Shown here one piece after another: positions 1 to 10,102 of a stretch of DNA of 64,000 nucleotides. The DNA is taken from positions 7,564,001 to 7,628,000 of the forward strand of contig NC_052104.1 in the NCBI RefSeq assembly GCF_012273895.1. Reading direction: 5' to 3'. Each line of letters begins with the position of its first letter. The stretch's first letter is position 1. The position numbers and the translations under genes were made by a program. The stretch is from Zerene cesonia (lineage: Eukaryota > Arthropoda > Insecta > Lepidoptera > Pieridae). The notes beneath the pieces were generated by a model that saw nothing but the letters and a program-made list of their open reading frames with translations, searched no databases and was not told the origin of the DNA.

Positions 1-120
1 ACAGAAATCTTCAATAAAGTTATTTGAGAAATCGTGTTCGTTTTAATTTCCTTACGACACCTATTAGTAAGAAGAATTAACTGTCTTATGAATTTATAAT
101 AAGAACTTATGTTATTTCAG

Positions 121-389
121 GTATATTTATTAATACAAGGGGTAATTCGAAACTGTTTATTTATCAGAATCATACATTTAGATTCATGTACAAGAAAGCG
201 TATGGGAGTCAGTTGTGGTACTGCTGGTACTTCTTCAGTCGATGTTGTCCGGCAAAGCTGCGGATAAATAACTCAGGAAAGGTGACTGAATGCATTGGAA
301 GACATAACCATGACCCTCCAACTAGCTGGATGACCCCTGATGGGAAATCATATAAACTTCCTACTACAGAAAACAATATGACAAAGTGA
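121..389 (+). CDS. mod(mdg4): FLYWCH terminal exon, plus strand
   Basis: Alternative 3' exon adding a FLYWCH zinc finger to a BTB protein (role inferred from the mod(mdg4) family). The acceptor gttatttcag ends at 120; bases gt finish the junction codon and about 88 codons follow to tga. The finger reads L-W-Y-C with C34, C42 and H61-N-H63, followed by D-P-P. An in-frame ATG at 186 is inside the finger and is not a plausible start. An AATAAA lies at 572-577. It sits on the strand opposite to most of the array, so it must reach the common exons by trans-splicing or belong to a separate unit. Confidence 0.85.
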
Positions 390-3300
390 TATGCCGTTGT
401 AAAATGAAAAATGTATGAGATTTTATCAATATTAAAGTATTTTAGTTCTGCTAGGAAGTTGAAGATGCTAGATGATTGTGTTGTGGTGATATTGTTTATG
501 AAGTATTCATTAAAATTGTTACTATTAATGTATGTAAAGTAATCTGAAACGGTGACATAGGGCAACCTGTGAATAAATTTTAATATTCTATTCATATATA
601 AAGTCACTTTGAATTTTTTGTGAAAATAGTTTTGATGTAAAATATAAGATGTGTTGAAATCTGATATGATTGTATTCAGTATATTGAATATTTATCTTAT
701 TATATGGTATTTCTAATTAATTAGGTATCAAGTTATACTAACCAAATAACTCTATATTTGTTATACCAAATTTAATGTTTAATAATTTAGTATTCCTCAC
801 ATGGAATAGTGAAACTGCCAGTTTATGATATATCTATAAATGCAAATGTTATCTTAGTTAAAAATAACATAAGTTAAGTCCTTAATGCATTTGTAAAATA
901 ACTTATAGCAATATAATTTATCAAGTTCCTCATATTTTAGTGTATAAATATTTTAACAAAGAATACACGAGAATATTTGTTAAATTACATGATGCTTGAT
1001 TATCAAGCAATATTGTACCTAATGCCTTAATTCTTGTCCCAAAGATAAAAAAAAAGTTCCAGAAAATTTAACTAATAATAATAAAATATAATGTAACTGA
1101 AATATGTGTTTATATTTCCCGACTGCTGTAACAAAAAAAAAAAAAAAACAAATTTTGATATTTTCCAGGAATGTAAGTATTCCCTTAACAGAAAACCAAT
1201 ATAAACAGAATTTCATCTAGTCACAAAGGTCTCTTAACAGAGACCAAGTGATACTAAGAAGTTCCTTTTGGATGTACAGGTGAGTAGGGTTTTTATGTCA
1301 AATAAATACTAAATAATATCAGACCGATAAATTAAAAACTTATTTTAACAAATATTAAACTTTTTAATAAGTTTCAATTAGTGTTAGTCACCAAAACGAT
1401 GACAGTGACTTTTTGTCTATGGACTTTGTTCTAAAAATAAATAATTCGTGCTATCAAGATAAGGACAAATATCTACTAAAGTCTACAGTTGAATCAACGT
1501 TATCATTAATTACATACAGTCACTGATTAATTATATACTGACGTCACATTGGACCCTCTGTATTATAATGAGGTTGTGTAGGTATTTAAAAAGAAACAAA
1601 TCTGACGTCAGCTTTAAAGCTCGCAGATTTTTGTATAAACATTTAAATCGAAGTCTCATTTTTTACGTACTGTATCGAGATAATTATTATTTAATCAAGA
1701 TAGTCTAATTCCTTAGTCGCTTATCACCATAATAATATGTAATACTAGCTTTTGCCCGCGGCTTCGTACGTGTTATATTTGGATTAGTTTAATAGATGTT
1801 ATTATACATATAAATCATTGTCTTGAAACACTACCTATTAAAAAAGCCCCGTTAAAATACGTTGCGTAGTTTTAGAAACTTAAGCATACATAGGGACATA
1901 AACCTATATTTAAAAAGAGATAAGTGTAATATGTAGTAACGCTTGCGAATCTTGACTTATAGGTATCGGTTACTTTATATAAGTTCATGTCATTACATAT
2001 CTAAAAATCTGATAACAAAGCCTAAACAAAACTAGTTCATATGTTTTGATAGATAAGTTAATGCGTATCTATAAAAGGTAGTCGGTTGTCGTTCTAAATT
2101 CAGATTTGGCAAAAATTTTAAGGATTAAGAGATACATCAATAAATTTATACGAATATGTATAGGAGAAAGTTAGATTCTTAGGTGTAGCGATATTTCAGA
2201 ATCGCGCAAGTAAAATGTTTTCGGTGCAGATGGATAATGAGTATGTATTCTGACGATGGTACTTGTAAAGTAATACGTGTAGTATCAAGTACTCAATAGT
2301 TATCAAAAGTTTGTCCGAATTCTCTAACAAAGTTTGCGCTCCAGTACAATATTGTTTGTTACGATAGTGGAAGTGGGCCAGCCGCAGACGACCTTGGGGC
2401 TTGTCGAATGGTGCTTACTGATTACGTTCTCATGCGAATTGCTACAACGACCTTTAACCCTGTTCGCATCTAAATTTAGAAAGAATATACTGTGTTGTAA
2501 AGATTTTTAATCCTAAGAATATCTTATTAATTTATAAATGTATGATTACAAAATTAAAATGATACATAGGTATAAAATATAGATTTTATTTCATACACTT
2601 CATTTCCAATCGTTTCACAAGTTACGGGTTATGGGATTATGGAGAGAAAAACATTCAGAGTAATTCAAGTTGAAGTCAAGAAAATATATGAAAATTTGTT
2701 TACTCCTGAATTAAAATTTAATTGGTATAAAAAATAGGTATTTTATTATCTTAAAGTACAACGTAATGGTTAATAAAGATAATTTTCAACTAACGTAAAT
2801 ACCGACGTACAACTAACTATTATTATCTCACATGTGTTACACGTATACGTCATAAGGAATGATAAGCATTTGTATGGTATAAAGTCCATTTTAACACGGA
2901 GTTCGTATAAGCACTATCCAATTAATTGTGAAAATTCGCATATTCATATTCTTCATACAAGAATTCACTCAAATTAAAAAAAAAACAAATGTTATAAAGA
3001 ATTATTGTATGACATATAAGCGATATTTTGGTATATCATATAGAATGTAGTATAGAAAAGTTACAGAAATCGCAATCATTTAGGATACATTCAACTTTTA
3101 ATCTGGACTGGTAATAATATTTTTCAGGAGAAAATTGCATCGCCACTACCGACATTACAAATATTTATATTATATTTTACTTTATTTAATTAAAAATCAT
3201 ATGATGATTATTCATCAAAATAATAATAAATGCTTCATATGCATATAAGTAATATAGTACACAGTACCTATGTTACGTATCGTTTCATAAAATAACTAAA

Positions 3301-4030
3301 TATGATGATAAAACTACGAAATTTAGCTACATGTGCTGACTAGAATACCGCCAATGCCCGCCATCTAGTGACCAGTAGTAGGAAACCAAATATTACGTTT
3401 TATATCTTGTACATTATGGACTCTGATATGACATTTTTAATAGATCAGTACATATACAATTGTATGTAATTTTATGCAAAAAGTGCTGTTTTTTTATTGA
3501 TATTAAAGCCAGCATCATATTTAATCGACATATTATACAACTTTTATAATACATGACAATATATCATACGAATTAAATTATCGAAGGAGTACAGTCGTTT
3601 CAAATTGCTACAGATACCATGATTAGTTAATATAGAAGACACCTTAAGAAATAAATAGTCATTCAACTTGAGAAAGATCATGAAAAATTTAATGTCGTTT
3701 GGTCTTTTCACGTTCCATTATTCGCACAGTTCGTCCTTAGGTTTGTTATTTCTACATTAATTTTAAATATCAACCTTTACCTGCCTCTAGGTACTATCGA
3801 GATCAGTTATAGACTTTCTAAAAAGGCATACTTCTACTGTGTAAATATGCGGTTTGTTAATTAGATCGATGCATAAATTTTCTGTTACAATTAAATTAGA
3901 GTATAGGATTTATACATCGATAAGTACTTTAAATTTCGACGTTCAGTAGAATTATTTTCATTTCAATTATTTGTTTTAATAAATAAGTTTCCAAATATTA
4001 CACATTAGAATATTTGCGCTCTGAGCTCTT
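390..4030. other. Intergenic, A+T-rich, with Helitron-like remnant and two CRE palindromes
   Basis: No exon with a finger signature found on either strand. It holds a poly-A/T run near 1133-1148, two TGACGTCA palindromes (1539-1546 and 1603-1610), and a repeat remnant at 1744-1905. The rest shows no structure I can interpret. Confidence 0.6.
1744..1905 (+). repeat. Helitron/LEP1-like fragment
   Basis: Begins ctagcttttgcccgcggctt, a start typical of lepidopteran non-autonomous Helitron-like sequences. The body with 'atagatgtt', 'gttttagaaact' and 'catagggacat' recurs inverted near 20030-20210. The family name is from memory of such repeats, not from a search. Confidence 0.5.
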
Positions 4031-4095
4031 GTCATTTGTGAATATTGACAAATGACGTCAAATCTCTAAACGTCAAACGTGTTTTTGTTTCGTGT
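4031..4095 (+). promoter_or_regulatory. Candidate promoter-like patch with CRE palindrome
   Basis: A 9-bp inverted repeat (gtcatttgt at 4031-4039, acaaatgac at 4048-4056) overlaps the palindrome TGACGTCA at 4053-4060. Further gacgtca/cgtcaaa half-sites follow. The patch is about 190 bases before a plus-strand FLYWCH exon. A plus-strand exon used by trans-splicing needs its own transcript, so a promoter near here is plausible, but no TATA box or initiator was identified. Confidence 0.3.
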
Positions 4096-4281
4096 TTAGT
4101 GATTACTTCTGTTATTTCACAATTTAACATATTTTTAATCATAATATATTTGAGCGGTTTTATTTTAACGTTTATGTTATACCATGTCATTGAAAACAGG
4201 CTGCGTTTTGATGAACAACGTTGTTTTTAAATGAGTAAGAATGGATATAGAGAGGATGTTATATGGTTATCTGAATTTCAG

Positions 4282-4502
4282 GTGATGACTTAGTGCAGTG
4301 TGTGCCAACGAAGAAGGGGCACCAAATAATGTTCCAAGGATACACGTATGTGTTCAAATGTAAGCTTCAATGTGGAGCTGAGCAATGGTGCTGTTCCTAC
4401 AGACAGAAAACTGGCTGCATATCAGTGATAAATATGCAAACTTATGGTGTAGAAGTTGTGAGAGATTTTCATAATCATAAAAAGCCTATGTTTACGGACT
4501 AG
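4282..4502 (+). CDS. mod(mdg4): FLYWCH terminal exon, plus strand
   Basis: The acceptor ctgaatttcag ends at 4281; gt completes the junction codon and 72 residues follow to tag. The finger has W35-C-C37, C45 and H63-N-H65. The usual P-P after the histidines is replaced by K-K-P. The N-terminal half (G-Y-T-Y-V-F, residues 19-24) is the conserved hydrophobic strand before the first cysteine. An AATAAA occurs at 4753-4758. It lies on the opposite strand to the main array, about 1.1 kb ahead of the BED exon chain, which is on the same strand. Confidence 0.85.
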
Positions 4503-5634
4503 AGATGAATCAAATAGTATAATAAGGGACAGTAGAGCTAGGATCTTACAAAGTCTAAGCGGTATAACAAGTTAGGAATTCTTGTCTAATTGCACAGGGG
4601 GACTACTAGACCTAAAATAATGCATGCACAAATTTATGCTGGCTCTGTTGTTCCTCAGGGTTGCACACACACACCATACACATTACATGCGAACATATTA
4701 TGCCCAGAAATAAGTAAACTTGATTCAATTAAAAGTTATTGAATGTTCTAAAAATAAATCACTATAAAATACTGTGTTGCTTGAAGAATAATTTGGCAAT
4801 AATCTGAATTATTGCTATATAACCATGCTTTTTAAACATTAAAAGATATATTGAGTGGAATATTTGTGAATTTTTTCTATCATATCATACCTATAAACTA
4901 TAATTTTAGTATATCCTGAAGCATATCATTGATTTTTTTGTGTTTTTTAATGCTGTGGATGAATATGTTATTGTATTACAATGTAGGGTTATAGCTCATG
5001 TAGTCACCCTCATTAATGCAACGAATTTTATTACTGATATGAGACAATATTATTATAATAACTTTAATTTGTTTTTTATTGATTGAATCAGTTTAAATTA
5101 AGTTAGCATAATATTAGGTGTAAGTCTCATATATCATATATTGTAATTTTCCATAATGGAATTTTCATAAAGGAGTTTTGAAATGTGCTAATTAATTAAT
5201 ACCAATGAAAGTGCAATACAAAAAAGCCAATATTTTAATTCAAATATAGATATTTGAATGACTAATATTACATTATTATCTTTTAACATTTTTATTTACC
5301 CATATGTAAAGATTCATACTGTATTTTGGTTTATTCCATAAATAAAGTATTAAATGGAAAGTCATTAATCTTAGACTGATACGATCTCAAATAAGTGGAT
5401 AAGCAAAATATTTTGTAAATAGTATTAAACTTTGAAAAAATGTGCAGTATTTTATTTTGTAGTTTTTTCCGTCTGTACCTAATAAAAGTTCATAATAGTA
5501 AATTTGTTTTATTGTACCTATAAAAAACCGAATGAAACAATAGATGTTTGGATTAAAAGTTTGTATAAATATTATTTAATTACCAATCCTACAATGTAAT
5601 GACCATTAGTTTTAAATAAATTTTTGTTTCACAG
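4503..5634. other. Intergenic, A+T-rich
   Basis: Contains possible polyadenylation hexamers for the preceding exon (4753; another AATAAA near 5339). No other exon or repeat was recognised. Confidence 0.5.
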
Positions 5635-5795
5635 AAGAAAAGCTGCCAGAGTGGGTCCCAATATACTTTATGTTGTTGAGTGATACAAAATACAAGTGTA
5701 ACATATGTGATGCTGAGATAGATGTCACCGAGAAATGCATGGAACTGGTCATACACCTTCAAGGTTCTCACAAGGAAGTGTATGAGCTTCATAAG
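5635..5795 (+). CDS. BED-type zinc-finger exon 1 of a five-exon chain
   Basis: The acceptor tttgtttcacag ends at 5634, and aa completes the junction codon, the same phase as the FLYWCH exons. It encodes 53 residues: E-W-V-P-I-Y-F, then Y-K-C-N-I-C and H-L-Q-G-S-H, a C-x2-C...H-x4-H finger of BED/C2H2 type. The donor aag|gtatcc follows 5795 in phase 0, so it joins only to the next exon (phase-0 acceptor). No upstream start codon exon was found, so it may be entered by splicing from mod(mdg4) common exons or from an unseen first exon. Confidence 0.7.
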
Positions 5796-6020
5796 GTATC
5801 CTTATACCTATCTATATCATTTATACAATATTTTTAGAACACATACATTTGGGTTACTTATAAAAAAATTAATTACTTTTCATGATGTCCAATTTCTATT
5901 TCTAAATTCGAATCGTTATATTTTATACAAAATAATTCTTAAAAACTTGATGAGGTGTTACTTATTTTGCCATCTTAATATATAATAATATAAGCAATAA
6001 CAAGGTAAACCATATTTTAG

Positions 6021-6225
6021 GATAGTTCCGATGCAGGCGTTGGTTACCAAATAGAATTCCTCCAGTTTAGTATGAAAGATGTCGATCTCAAGAGTGACTC
6101 AGTTATCTTGGGTGAGATTTGTGAAACACCCTCAGTTCTGAAGGATGATACCAAGGAGGAGTTGGACCAATCAGACTTCTTGCTACTTCCGAATAAGAAG
6201 GAAGAGAAGCATGGAGCAAATTTGG
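6021..6225 (+). CDS. Acidic linker exon of the BED-finger chain
   Basis: The acceptor catattttag ends at 6020. It reads in phase 0 for 68 codons plus one base, and the donor g|gtatgt follows 6225 (phase 1). The peptide is hydrophilic and acid-rich with K-E-E-K and K-D-D-T-K-E-E segments and has no zinc ligands. Its phases (0 in, 1 out) fit exactly between the exon ending at 5795 and the phase-1 exon at 6633, which is good evidence for cis-splicing in this order. Confidence 0.7.
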
Positions 6226-6632
6226 GTATGTATCTTTCAATTAGATAGATAAGACTTTCTTTTTATTCTCTGATACACAAACTAATTTTATCAAAATCAT
6301 AGATTATCACAAATTTGTGATAATTTTAGGAACACAAATTAGTAGTGATTACTCTTACTAGTAATATTTGAACAACTTTATTAATATTATGTTTATCTAC
6401 TCATTGTCCAAAAACTTTTATTTCAACTTTAACTAATACCTGTTTAAGCGATAGGACCATATTTTGTACCATTTTGTTTTGTTTTACTTTGTGTATTGTT
6501 AATTGTGAAACAAAAAGGTATTTAAATAAGAATAAAAATATTTAAGTAATATAAAAAAAATATCAAAATTTATGTACACCCTTTATTGCTAGTTATGTAA
6601 TGAACAAATAAAGAACGTAACGATTTTTCTAG

Positions 6633-6896
6633 AACACAGCAGGAAACGCAGCTGGGTGTGGAAATATTTCGACCAATTGACCAAAACGATATACCGATGT
6701 TCCCTATGCAGCGTAGTGCTTTCCATAAAGGGCAGTAACTCGAACAATATGAACAGGCATATAAGAACGCGGCATTCGGCCGTTTTCGCGTCAGAAATCA
6801 CTAGAAAGGGAGGTGACGACGATGACGTCACTGATGTTAGTTTGAAATGGGACGCTGCTAAAGAAGAAAGCATAGAAAAAGTCGTTGGAAGCGCAC
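6633..6896 (+). CDS. BED zinc-finger exon 2
   Basis: The acceptor atttttctag ends at 6632; the exon is 2 bases + 87 codons + 1 base, so symmetric 1-1. It encodes R-S-W-V-W-K-Y-F, C-S-L-C and N-M-N-R-H-I-R-T-R-H, a textbook BED finger (W-x-x-F, C-x2-C, H-x4-H). A run of four Asp and an acidic tail follow. The donor cac|gtgagt follows 6896. Because it is symmetric it could be skipped or joined directly to a phase-1 common exon. Confidence 0.85.
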
Positions 6897-7185
6897 GTGA
6901 GTGGAATATTTTTGATACTAATAGTTTTTTATTGATTAGCAAAGGTAATCGCACTCAATTTTATGTAGTCTACTTCATGTATTTACTATCCATACTTTTT
7001 AAGTTGGATAAATTCATCAAACTGTTCTGATGTCGGTACAGTTCTTGTTTAAATTCTTACCCTCAATTTTTATTACAATTTAATTATCCAGAAATATTTC
7101 TTATTTTAAGAGATGTTTTGGAAGCTACTCCTTGTACGATACAAAATAGTAACACGAAACTTGTGGGGGGCGATCGAAATGATAT

Positions 7186-7226
7186 CTGCTTTATGTATGG
7201 GAGTTTTACTCCCGCACATAAAGCAG
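7186..7226. other. Imperfect hairpin inside a BED-chain intron
   Basis: Two 19-base arms (7186-7204 and 7208-7226) pair with only two adjacent mismatches around a TTT loop. The inner stem is gggagt/actccc. It lies in the intron between the second and third BED exons. Too short for a typical miRNA precursor; function unknown. Confidence 0.5.
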
Positions 7227-7442
7227 TGGAGCTTATAAACAGGCGTTGACATTTAAAAATACATTATTGTTGGCGTTATTACCTGTCTATCTATCGAAAT
7301 GCCACCGTCATTGAGTAGTAGGTACTATTTTAGCGAATGCAAAGAAAGAACATTATTAAAACCATTTCATTGTCTATAGAATTTAAGACATAAATGCATA
7401 TAAAATATTTAAAAAGGGTATAAGGATTACTATTATCCATAG

Positions 7443-7601
7443 GTACCAAGAAGCCCCGTCGCAGTTGGGTGTGGTCATACTTTAGCCTGGTGTCGAGGAC
7501 CAGAGCTCGATGCAAGTTGTGCAAGAGAGTGATCAGTCACGGTGGTAACGCCACGGGCAATATGAACCGGCACTTGAAAATCGTGCATAATAAACGTGGA
7601 G
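7443..7601 (+). CDS. BED zinc-finger exon 3
   Basis: The acceptor ttatccatag ends at 7442; the exon is 2 bases + 52 codons + 1 base, again symmetric 1-1. It encodes R-R-S-W-V-W-S-Y-F, C-K-L-C and N-M-N-R-H-L-K-I-V-H, the closest match to the BED consensus in the window. The R-S-W-V-W and N-M-N-R-H blocks are shared with the preceding BED exon, so the two look like a tandem duplication. The donor gag|gtgaga follows 7601. Confidence 0.85.
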
Positions 7602-7921
7602 GTGAGATTCTGCAGTAATAATTGGATTCATAATGTAGTATGGGGTTGTTCGTGCTTTTTTTACTTTACTGCGAGATTTCAGTAGTTTTTAATGGTATGG
7701 ATTTACTGTTATCTTTTGACTTACTTTGACTTTTTGTAACAAAGTCAGAGTATATTCCAAACATGACTATCGACGGTCTAATATCACGAGTTTGTGTGTG
7801 AAATGACTAATATTCTATCTCGCTTCTACACTATAACTTTAGGATTTTCTACCTTGCTTCTACAATTGACATTCTTTTCTGTTATAGCACTACAAATTAT
7901 AACTGTCAGATTGTTTTTCAG

Positions 7922-8121
7922 ATGGCAGCCATTGGGTGTGGAAAGTTTTCGACGTAGGCGACGACACGTATACATGTAAAATATGTCAATACGAATTTAT
8001 AAAATTCGATGACTTGGAAAAAAGCATACAAACTATACTAGAACATTTAAAAGACGAACATAGCGTGATTTCCGGTTCACAGATTATAACAAGCGCTACG
8101 TTTGAATTGAATAACGATTAG
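7922..8121 (+). CDS. BED zinc-finger terminal exon 4
   Basis: The acceptor ttgtttttcag ends at 7921; at completes the junction codon and 65 residues follow to tag. It encodes H-W-V-W-K-V-F, C-K-I-C and H-L-K-D-E-H, a BED-type finger with a longer C-to-H spacing than exons 2 and 3. It ends in N-N-D. This is the only stop in the chain, so it closes any isoform using these exons. On its own it also fits directly after a phase-1 donor. Confidence 0.8.
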
Positions 8122-9896
8122 TTTGATTTTAGTTTATGGGTTGCCAGTTGAGTAATGGAATAATATACAATCTTAATTTTATTATACCAGTTTTATCCAA
8201 AGTTAGATAATGGAGTAAATTGTTTTTCATACATTTTTGTGTGTTTTTAGTGAATGAGCAATTAAAATCAAATTCGTGTTGATAAATTAGGTTTGCTTTT
8301 TATTTTGTTAGAGAGAAATGATAATATCTTATGAGAATTTAACTCGAAATTTAAAACGAAATTAAGCTCTTATGAATTTTAATATTTTTTGCTTTCGTTT
8401 TGAACTTGTTTGGCTATGAATATGATAAAATAAAATTTAATTCATATTTATGAGTTAAAGTTATCTTATGAGTCGTTTATTAAAAGTTGATTCGATAAAT
8501 AATGGAAATGGGATTTATTTTCACTTAGATTTGAATAAATCGAGGTGAGTAGATACTACACTACGGTACATTTGTGTTTCTAGGTTTCAATTGTAATTAA
8601 GAAAAAAAGGTAAATACAAAGGGAATTAAGTACTGACCATTGAAATGTATAGGCGATGGGGCCAAATGTTTATCATAATTTATTCTACATTCTGTAAAAA
8701 ATCAAGTCGTATTTATAATACAAGAATTGTTAATAAATATTAATAAATGCTAGTTGATTTCGATCCATTAAAATGTATGTGTCGAAACATGTTCCGTGAT
8801 TGTTCATTTATTCTTTTAAGTTGGTTAAAATAGCAGTAAATAAATTATATGTTATAAAGGTAGGTTAAAAATATATCAATCAAAGGAATATGGTGATATT
8901 AGTTCAGAGTATTATTGTACAAAAGATTACATCGAAATATCACATATTTAAACAAATTGTTATTTCAACACGCAGTTATTAAAAAAGGAGTTATTTGTGC
9001 ATTTATAATGTAAATTTTATTACACAAATGGATGTTACCATAAAAGGAGATGTTTCAAAGAGTCTGTGGAAATACCGAAATAAAATTTAACAAAAACTAG
9101 AAAGCTAGTGCGTTATGTTTGCATGTTTATTTTATTTTAACGTCTTTGGCTGAGATAAATTGAATTTCATCGTGGCAAGAAGATAAATCAATTTGTCAGT
9201 GTGAATAAAGAAGACTTTCGCGCTTTCCCATATGACATTTCCATAGATTTGCCGCGTATTCGACCGCCATGTTGTTTATTTGTTTTTTTTTTTTTTTATG
9301 TTCTAGTACGCTGCGTTATATCGCTAGTTGGTACAAGCTTTTTTATGTTACAAAATTGTAAAAAGTTCAATTATTTTTGAAACATCTTCTTTCATTCGCA
9401 AAACCAACTTTCTATAAAGCTTCAGTTCAAAGTTATTAGACATAATTTAATTTATAGCTCATTCTAGATAGTAGAATATTATGTTACTTAATATTTCGCA
9501 GGTAAGGCGCACATGATTTGTGTAAAATTTAAAGGTTTTAGATATATTTTATAAATAAATATTATCATTTTCGTGTTTGTTTTCTTTTATTACAAATTTC
9601 TAGAAAAATTAAAAGAATTTCTTTTTAATTAAATTCCTCTTTCATTGCATTTTAAAACTAAATTACTAATTACAAATATTTTAATAGATATCTCAAATTA
9701 TAATACCTATCTGTATAGAAACAAGATCTTTTCAACCAACCTATTGTTCCAACATAAACAATACACTTTCGTTATTAAAATTATTATCAACCTGACTATC
9801 CAAAACTAAAGATTTGCATTTTATACACACCTAATATCCACACACTCTTATAATATAGATAATACGTTTTAGCTTTAAAACAAAAACACATAGCAG
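8122..9896. other. Intergenic, A+T-rich with one less A+T-rich patch
   Basis: No exon recognised. Near 9215-9320 there is a locally more CpG-containing stretch with gaccgccatgttg and a T-run, a conceivable 5' region for the plus-strand basic exon downstream. Otherwise unstructured. Confidence 0.4.
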
Positions 9897-10102
9897 AAGG
9901 AATGCGACGATTCCAATTACTGACACATGGGCGCCCCAAACGATATGCACGTCACATAGGCAATAAGTACTATAAGACAAAAGATCACAAAATTAAATCT
10001 ATGAAGAGAAAATTTGCATCCATGAAAGTGGAGGAAATGAGAAAACAATGGCAAAAATGGGGACGAGAGCTGGATGAGATATTAAAGAAAAGGTTAAGCT
10101 AA
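9897..10102 (+). CDS. Basic terminal exon, R-x-R-Y/W-x-K type, plus strand
   Basis: A candidate acceptor acatagcag ends at 9896; aa completes the codon and 67 residues follow to taa. The peptide is strongly basic (G-R-P-K-R-Y-A-R-H, K-S-M-K-R-K-F, Q-W-Q-K-W, I-L-K-K-R-L-S) with no zinc ligands. Its second half resembles the minus-strand exon at 54747-55027 (M-x-x-x-E..K/R-x-x-W-x-K). It could also start at the ATG at 9902, but the acceptor phase matches the array. Likely nuclear by its basic clusters. Confidence 0.55.

Noticed and set aside
9897..10102. Independent small gene starting at the ATG at 9902
   Set aside because: Not excluded, but the acceptor five bases earlier with the array phase and the similarity to 54747-55027 make a terminal exon more likely.
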